DNA of 34,540 nucleotides from Clostridia bacterium (GTDB lineage: Bacteria > Bacillota > Clostridia > Christensenellales > UBA1242): NCBI GenBank assembly GCA_017456465.1, contig JAFTJJ010000014.1, positions 1 through 34,540 of the forward strand, written 5' to 3'. The position numbers and the translations under genes are program-made. How positions within the stretch are numbered: the stretch's first letter is position 1; each line of letters begins with the position of its first letter. Shown piece after piece: positions 30,780 to 34,540 of the stretch. The notes under the pieces were generated by a model that worked only from the letters and a program-made list of their open reading frames with translations, was not told the DNA's origin and made no database searches.

Positions 30780-30808
30780 TTGACATTTGAGATTTCATAA
30801 GATATAAT
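30780..30808 (+). promoter_or_regulatory. Consensus promoter of the gene at 30841
   Basis: TTGACA (30780-30785), 17-nt spacer, TATAAT (30803-30808): full consensus, one of the strongest in the window, followed by AAAGGAGA 9 nt before ATG. High expression is expected. Confidence 0.9.
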
Positions 30809-30840
30809 TATTTTCGCAAAAACAAAAGGAGACAAGTATT

Positions 30841-31362
30841 ATGGAATTAGATTATGGAAAAATTGAAGTAATTGAAGATTTGTTGTTTTCAAGTGATGAT
30901 ATTGATATGATTGATCTCGTAAAGACATATCTCAAACAATCAAAAAAAGCAACTGAAGAGCAAATTGAAACACTTGACCTTGAATGTGTTGATGATGAAA
31001 CTGGTTACATCATGTCAATTCAGGGTGAAAGAGATATTGAATTTTTGGGATTCTCAGATGAATTTGTCACAACATATGATGGACCAACCGGCGACACTGC
31101 AACGCTTGACCCAATTTGGATTAATATTGTTGCCAAAGAGCTTAACAAAATAAATGGCTTCAAGGCAAATCAATACCTTTTTGGTGTTTACAAATTGGTC
31201 GACGACATGGCTGCTGGGGCAGACGGTGCAAAAGTTTCAAGCGATCAAGCCAGTGCCATGAAGGAAAAACTCTTTGCAATTGAGGCAGGTTGTTTCACTC
31301 CAGATCATCAAATCATGACTGAAGCAGAGAAAATTGCATTCATGTGTCAAAATGGAGATTAG
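30841..31362 (+). CDS. Hypothetical acidic protein, 173 aa
   Basis: I do not recognise this protein. It is strongly acidic (many Asp/Glu, for example SSDDIDMIDLVKTYL and LDLECVDDETGY), with a central strand-rich part and a C-terminal helical part (DQASAMKEKLFAIEAGCF). Three cysteines, no membrane segment or signal. It is a single-gene unit, between a full-consensus promoter with a good ribosome site (AAAGGAGA, 30825-30832) and a strong terminator, so it is probably well expressed. The lack of any catalytic motif leaves its function open. Confidence 0.8.
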   Translation: MELDYGKIEVIEDLLFSSDDIDMIDLVKTYLKQSKKATEEQIETLDLECVDDETGYIMSIQGERDIEFLGFSDEFVTTYDGPTGDTATLDPIWINIVAKELNKINGFKANQYLFGVYKLVDDMAAGADGAKVSSDQASAMKEKLFAIEAGCFTPDHQIMTEAEKIAFMCQNGD

Positions 31363-31386
31363 GTTTTGAAAAAAAAATAAATTTTG

Positions 31387-31414
31387 GTGTGGGGGATTTC
31401 CTCCACACTTTTTA
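31387..31414 (+). terminator. Intrinsic terminator
   Basis: GTGTGGGGG (31387-31395) pairs with CCTCCACAC (31400-31408) across an ATTT loop, then five T. Confidence 0.9.
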
Positions 31415-31430
31415 TTTTATCTTGATTTCA

Positions 31431-31459
31431 TTGACAAATTTTTAAATTAACCTTATGAT
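31431..31459 (+). promoter_or_regulatory. Promoter of the ruvCAB-queA operon
   Basis: TTGACA (31431-31436), 17-nt spacer, TATGAT (31454-31459). It is 36 nt upstream of the ruvC start. Confidence 0.8.
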
Positions 31460-31494
31460 ATATTATGTAAAATAATATAGGAGTGAAAGCAGGC

Positions 31495-32100
31495 GTGATT
31501 ATTCTTGGCATTGACCCAGGCTATGGAATTGTTGGTTACGGTGTGATTGAAAAAGACACGAGAGGCAAGTGCCACATGATTTCATATGGTGCAATCAAAA
31601 CACCAACTGATGAAACATTCCCAACAAGACTTGCAATTATTGAAGAGAGAATAAAATTTCTCATCGATAAATACAAACCTGATGCTGTTGCAGTTGAAGA
31701 ATTGTTTTTCAACACCAATATCACAACAGGAATCAAAGTTGCTGAGGCAAGAGGAGTCATCGTTTGCACAGCCGTCAAAGAGTGTGCAGGCCTTTTTGAA
31801 TATACTCCAAGTCAAATCAAACTTGCAATCACGGGGTCAGGAAAGGCAGAAAAACATCAAGTACAATACATGACAAAAATGATGCTTGGGCTTTCTGAAA
31901 TTCCAAAACCAGATGATGCAGCGGACGCACTTGCTGTCGCGCTCACTCACGCACAAACAAACAACCAAATCAAAAACAACAGCATGATGCAGTTTGAAAA
32001 GCTCAAATCTGGCAGAAAAAAGACAGTGAACAGTTTTGAAAAGCTCTTACTTGAACAAAATGCAAAGAAAAAATCTAACATAAACAATTGGAAGTCATAA
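31495..32100 (+). CDS. ruvC: Holliday junction endonuclease RuvC
   Basis: 201 residues. RuvC resolves four-way DNA junctions made by RuvAB. The acidic active site is visible: Asp in ILGIDPGYG, Glu in AVEELFFN, and the paired Asp in PKPDDAADALAVALTHA, with the long family helix KLAITGSGKAEKHQVQYM between. GTG 31495 is chosen because AGGAG (31479-31483) is 11 nt upstream and the protein then begins with the typical strand IILGIDPG; GTG 31483 overlaps that ribosome site. It is followed by ruvA (10-nt gap), ruvB (3-nt gap) and queA (1-nt gap). The C-terminus has a lysine-rich extension. Confidence 0.95.
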   Translation: MIILGIDPGYGIVGYGVIEKDTRGKCHMISYGAIKTPTDETFPTRLAIIEERIKFLIDKYKPDAVAVEELFFNTNITTGIKVAEARGVIVCTAVKECAGLFEYTPSQIKLAITGSGKAEKHQVQYMTKMMLGLSEIPKPDDAADALAVALTHAQTNNQIKNNSMMQFEKLKSGRKKTVNSFEKLLLEQNAKKKSNINNWKS

Positions 32101-32110
32101 GGGGAAAGAT

Positions 32111-32722
32111 ATGATATACAAAATAGTTGGGACAGTTGAACAAATTGATGAAAACACAGTTTCAGTGAGCACTGATGCAGGTGTTGGCTTTGAAGTGATT
32201 TGCACGCAGGCTGATGCAATCTCTCTTGCAAGCGAAAAGGGAAACCAGACGGTTTTCACATACCTTCAAGTTCGTGAGGACGCAATGGTACTTTATGGCT
32301 TCAAATCTCTCGAGGTTAAAGCAATGTTCTTGAAGCTCATCACAATTTCTGGAATTGGTCCAAAAATGGCAATTTCAATCCTTTCTGAAACAACGCCTGA
32401 GGATTTGTCTTACTCAATTGTGAACTCTGATGTGAAGGCACTCTCAAAGGTTAAGGGACTTGGAAAGAAAACAGCAGAGAGAATAATTTTGGAACTCAAA
32501 GAAAAGGTTTCTGCAATTGCCACAGACATCAAGAAAACAAACAAGACAGCCACTGTTGAGACTGGCAAACTTTCATCAGAGCAAGAAGACAGTTTGATTG
32601 CTCTTTGCAGTTTGGGACTTGGCAAAACTCAAGCCACAAAACTCGTGATGGAACTTTCAACTCCAGACATGAAGGCTGAAGATATTGTTGCAATTTGCAT
32701 CAAAAACATGGGGGCAAGATAA
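32111..32722 (+). CDS. ruvA: Holliday junction DNA-binding protein RuvA
   Basis: 203 residues, the expected length. It has the N-terminal OB-fold domain (MIYKIVGTVEQIDENTVSV), the helix-hairpin-helix pair in LITISGIGPKMAISIL and KVKGLGKKTAERIILEL, and the C-terminal RuvB-binding domain. RuvA binds four-way junctions and recruits the RuvB motor. AAGGGG (32099-32104) precedes ATG 32111. Middle gene of the ruvCAB set. Confidence 0.97.
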   Translation: MIYKIVGTVEQIDENTVSVSTDAGVGFEVICTQADAISLASEKGNQTVFTYLQVREDAMVLYGFKSLEVKAMFLKLITISGIGPKMAISILSETTPEDLSYSIVNSDVKALSKVKGLGKKTAERIILELKEKVSAIATDIKKTNKTATVETGKLSSEQEDSLIALCSLGLGKTQATKLVMELSTPDMKAEDIVAICIKNMGAR

Positions 32723-32725
32723 TTT

Positions 32726-33757
32726 ATGTGGGAAGATTTTGACAACTCAGAGGAATTTGAACAGCGGTTCATATCAAGTGAAAGACTCACAGGTGAGTCA
32801 GAAGAAGAAAATATTCTTCGTCCAAAGACCATGGATGATTATGTTGGTCAAGAAAAAGTTAAGGAAAACCTCAAGGTTTACATTGGCGCAGCAAAAAAAC
32901 GCGGCGAAGCACTTGATCATGTCCTTTTGTATGGACCTCCTGGACTTGGAAAAACAACACTTTCAAGCATCATTGCAAATGAACTTGGTGTTGGACTCAA
33001 AATGACAAGTGGTCCAGCGATTGAAAAGGCAGGCGACCTTGCTGGACTTCTCACAAATCTTTCTGAAGGAGATGTGCTTTTCATTGATGAAATCCACAGA
33101 ATGAATCATTCAGTTGAAGAAATTTTGTATCCAGCAATGGAGGACTACGCACTTGACTTTTTGATTGGCAAAGGTCCATCTGCCCGAAGCATGAGACTCA
33201 CTCTTCCAAAGTTCACACTTGTTGGCGCAACAACAAAGGCGGGAATGCTGACTGGTCCTCTTCGCGATCGTTTTGGAGTCATTGCAAGACTTGAACTCTA
33301 TTCACCAGAAGAACTCGACAAAATTGTAAGGCGTTCTGCCAAACTTCTTGGAATGGACATTGATTCAGATGCTTCAATTGAAATTGCAAGCAGATCAAGA
33401 GGAACACCAAGAATCGCAAACAGAATTTTGAAGCGTGTTCGTGACTTTGCAGATGTTGAAAACAGTGGGGTCATTGACCTTAAAATCGCTCGTCACGCTC
33501 TTGCACGCATGGAAATTGATGAACTTGGACTTGACATGGTTGACCGCAGAATTTTGGAAACAATCATTGACAAATTTGGTGGTGGACCAGTTGGTCTTGA
33601 CACATTGGCAGCATCAACAGGAGAAGAAACCACAACAATTGAAGATGTTTATGAACCATATCTGTTGCAACTTGGTTTCATTCAAAGAACACCAAGGGGA
33701 AGAGTTGCCACCGCTGCGGCTTATGAACATTTGGACAGAAAATTCACAGGAAAATAA
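32726..33757 (+). CDS. ruvB: Holliday junction branch-migration ATPase RuvB
   Basis: 343 residues. AAA+ motor: Walker A GPPGLGKTT, Walker B VLFIDEIHRMN, the sensor region LVGATTKAGMLTGPLRDRFG, and the C-terminal winged helix ending IQRTPRGRVATAAAYEHL, typical of RuvB. The N-terminal 35 residues are acidic (FDNSEEFEQRF, GESEEENILRP), which is common. It starts 3 nt after ruvA, with the ribosome site inside the ruvA end (GGGGGC). Confidence 0.98.
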   Translation: MWEDFDNSEEFEQRFISSERLTGESEEENILRPKTMDDYVGQEKVKENLKVYIGAAKKRGEALDHVLLYGPPGLGKTTLSSIIANELGVGLKMTSGPAIEKAGDLAGLLTNLSEGDVLFIDEIHRMNHSVEEILYPAMEDYALDFLIGKGPSARSMRLTLPKFTLVGATTKAGMLTGPLRDRFGVIARLELYSPEELDKIVRRSAKLLGMDIDSDASIEIASRSRGTPRIANRILKRVRDFADVENSGVIDLKIARHALARMEIDELGLDMVDRRILETIIDKFGGGPVGLDTLAASTGEETTTIEDVYEPYLLQLGFIQRTPRGRVATAAAYEHLDRKFTGK

Positions 33758-33758
33758 A

Positions 33759-34540
33759 ATGGAAAAACAAATTATTAAAAAATCTGACTTTTACTATGAT
33801 CTGCCTGAAGAACTCATCGCTCAAACACCAGTTGAGCCAAGAGATCACTCAAGGCTTTTGGTTGTGGACAAAGAAACAGGGAATCTTGAGCATAAACACT
33901 TTTATGACATTGTTGATTACTTGACCCCAAACGATGTTTTGGTGGTCAATAACACCCGTGTCATTCCTGCAAGACTTTATGGAAAGAAAAAGACTGGGGC
34001 AAACATTGAAGTTTTGATCATCAAAAGACCAAACCTTCTCACTGCTGAAGTTTTGGTGAGACCAGGAAAGAAAGCAAGAAAAGGCACTGAAATTTTCTTT
34101 AATGACAACTTTTCATGTGTTGTCACTGATGAAGTTCCTGAAACTGGTGGAAGAATTGTGGAGTTCAAAGTTCCAGAAAGATCAACACTCGAAGCTGAAC
34201 TTGACCGAGCTGGCACAATGCCGCTGCCACCATACATTCATGAAAAACTTGAAAATCAAGAGAGATATCAAACTGTTTATAACAAGCACAAAGGTTCTTC
34301 AGCTGCGCCAACAGCAGGTCTTCATTTCACAACCGAACTTCTTGAAAAAATCAAAGCGAAGGGCGTTGAAATCATTGATGTTCTTTTGGATGTTGGACTT
34401 GGAACTTTCAGACCCGTGTCTGAAGAGAATGTGCTTGATCACAAAATGCACTCTGAACACATGGTGATCACCAAAGAAACCGCAGAAAAACTCAACAATG
34501 CAAAAAGGACTGGCAAAAGAATAATTGCAGTTGGAACAAC
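33759..34540 (+). CDS. queA: SAM:tRNA ribosyltransferase-isomerase QueA (3' truncated)
   Basis: 260 codons are present before the window ends. The start ATG 33759 follows the ruvB stop by a single base. Landmarks are YDLPEELIAQTPVEPRDHSRLLVVD, LTPNDVLVVNNTRVIPARL, MPLPPYIHE and SSAAPTAGLHFTTELLEKI, with LLDVGLGTFRPV. QueA transfers and isomerises the ribosyl part of S-adenosylmethionine to preQ1 in tRNA, making epoxyqueuosine, the substrate of the QueH encoded at 20687-21256. The C-terminal quarter lies outside the window. Confidence 0.97.
   Translation, partial: MEKQIIKKSDFYYDLPEELIAQTPVEPRDHSRLLVVDKETGNLEHKHFYDIVDYLTPNDVLVVNNTRVIPARLYGKKKTGANIEVLIIKRPNLLTAEVLVRPGKKARKGTEIFFNDNFSCVVTDEVPETGGRIVEFKVPERSTLEAELDRAGTMPLPPYIHEKLENQERYQTVYNKHKGSSAAPTAGLHFTTELLEKIKAKGVEIIDVLLDVGLGTFRPVSEENVLDHKMHSEHMVITKETAEKLNNAKRTGKRIIAVGT

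Noticed and set aside
1..34540. CRISPR arrays, insertion sequences, phage genes
   Set aside because: No repeat-spacer series, transposase motifs, terminal inverted repeats or phage structural genes were seen. The only clear periodic repeat is the 123-nt coding period of the mTERF-like gene.

Overview
The window comes from a low-GC, AT-rich Firmicute and most resembles a gut-type Clostridia lineage with a standard genetic code (TGA is a stop, Trp is TGG). The evidence is a T-box leader on thrS, an L20-type attenuator leader on infC-rpmI-rplT, a sporulation-family YtxC protein next to thrS, the order yebC...ruvC-ruvA-ruvB-queA (RuvC is normally missing from Bacilli), and uncharacterised Firmicute membrane families (YwaF/TMEM164-like, DegV). 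Every gene that I can support, about 38 of them, lies on the + strand. Most transcription units have a recognisable promoter (-35 TTGACA-like, 17-18 nt spacer, -10 TATAAT, often preceded by TG or TGTG) and end in an AT-rich hairpin followed by a T run.

Positions 1-13622 form an accessory half rich in unknown genes: the tail of a gene and a tRNA-like remnant (1-261); small hypothetical proteins; a YwaF-like membrane protein (852-1643); two proteins with a Cys-His-Asp transglutaminase-like triad (1751-2710 and 7989-9023); a GNAT acetyltransferase (3485-4009); a heterodimeric ABC exporter pair with one degenerate ATP site (4197-7792); a tandem pair of paralogous unknown proteins (9123-10061); and a three-gene operon (10171-13431) that ends in a shortened M3-like zinc peptidase. 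A 160-nt potentially structured untranslated tail follows that operon.

Positions 13694-23106 hold a second YwaF-like protein with a PAP2 phosphatase, a DegV fatty-acid-binding protein, a zinc-responsive ArsR/SmtB repressor with its operator and a P1B-type metal ATPase, arginyl-tRNA synthetase, the epoxyqueuosine reductase QueH with a membrane-anchored Mrr-like protein, the YtxC-family protein, and the T-box leader.

Positions 23144-34540 are largely informational: thrS, the L20-type leader, infC (which must start on a rare AUU codon), rpmI, rplT, then an operon with a repeat protein strongly resembling eukaryotic mTERF, a small companion protein and a TrmH/SpoU RNA methyltransferase, followed by yebC, an S51 peptidase, small hypothetical genes, ruvC-ruvA-ruvB, and queA cut by the window edge. 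QueH and QueA together indicate queuosine synthesis. The observations most worth following are the bacterial mTERF-like repeat protein co-transcribed with an RNA methyltransferase, and the unknown 10171-13431 operon with its diverged M3 peptidase.
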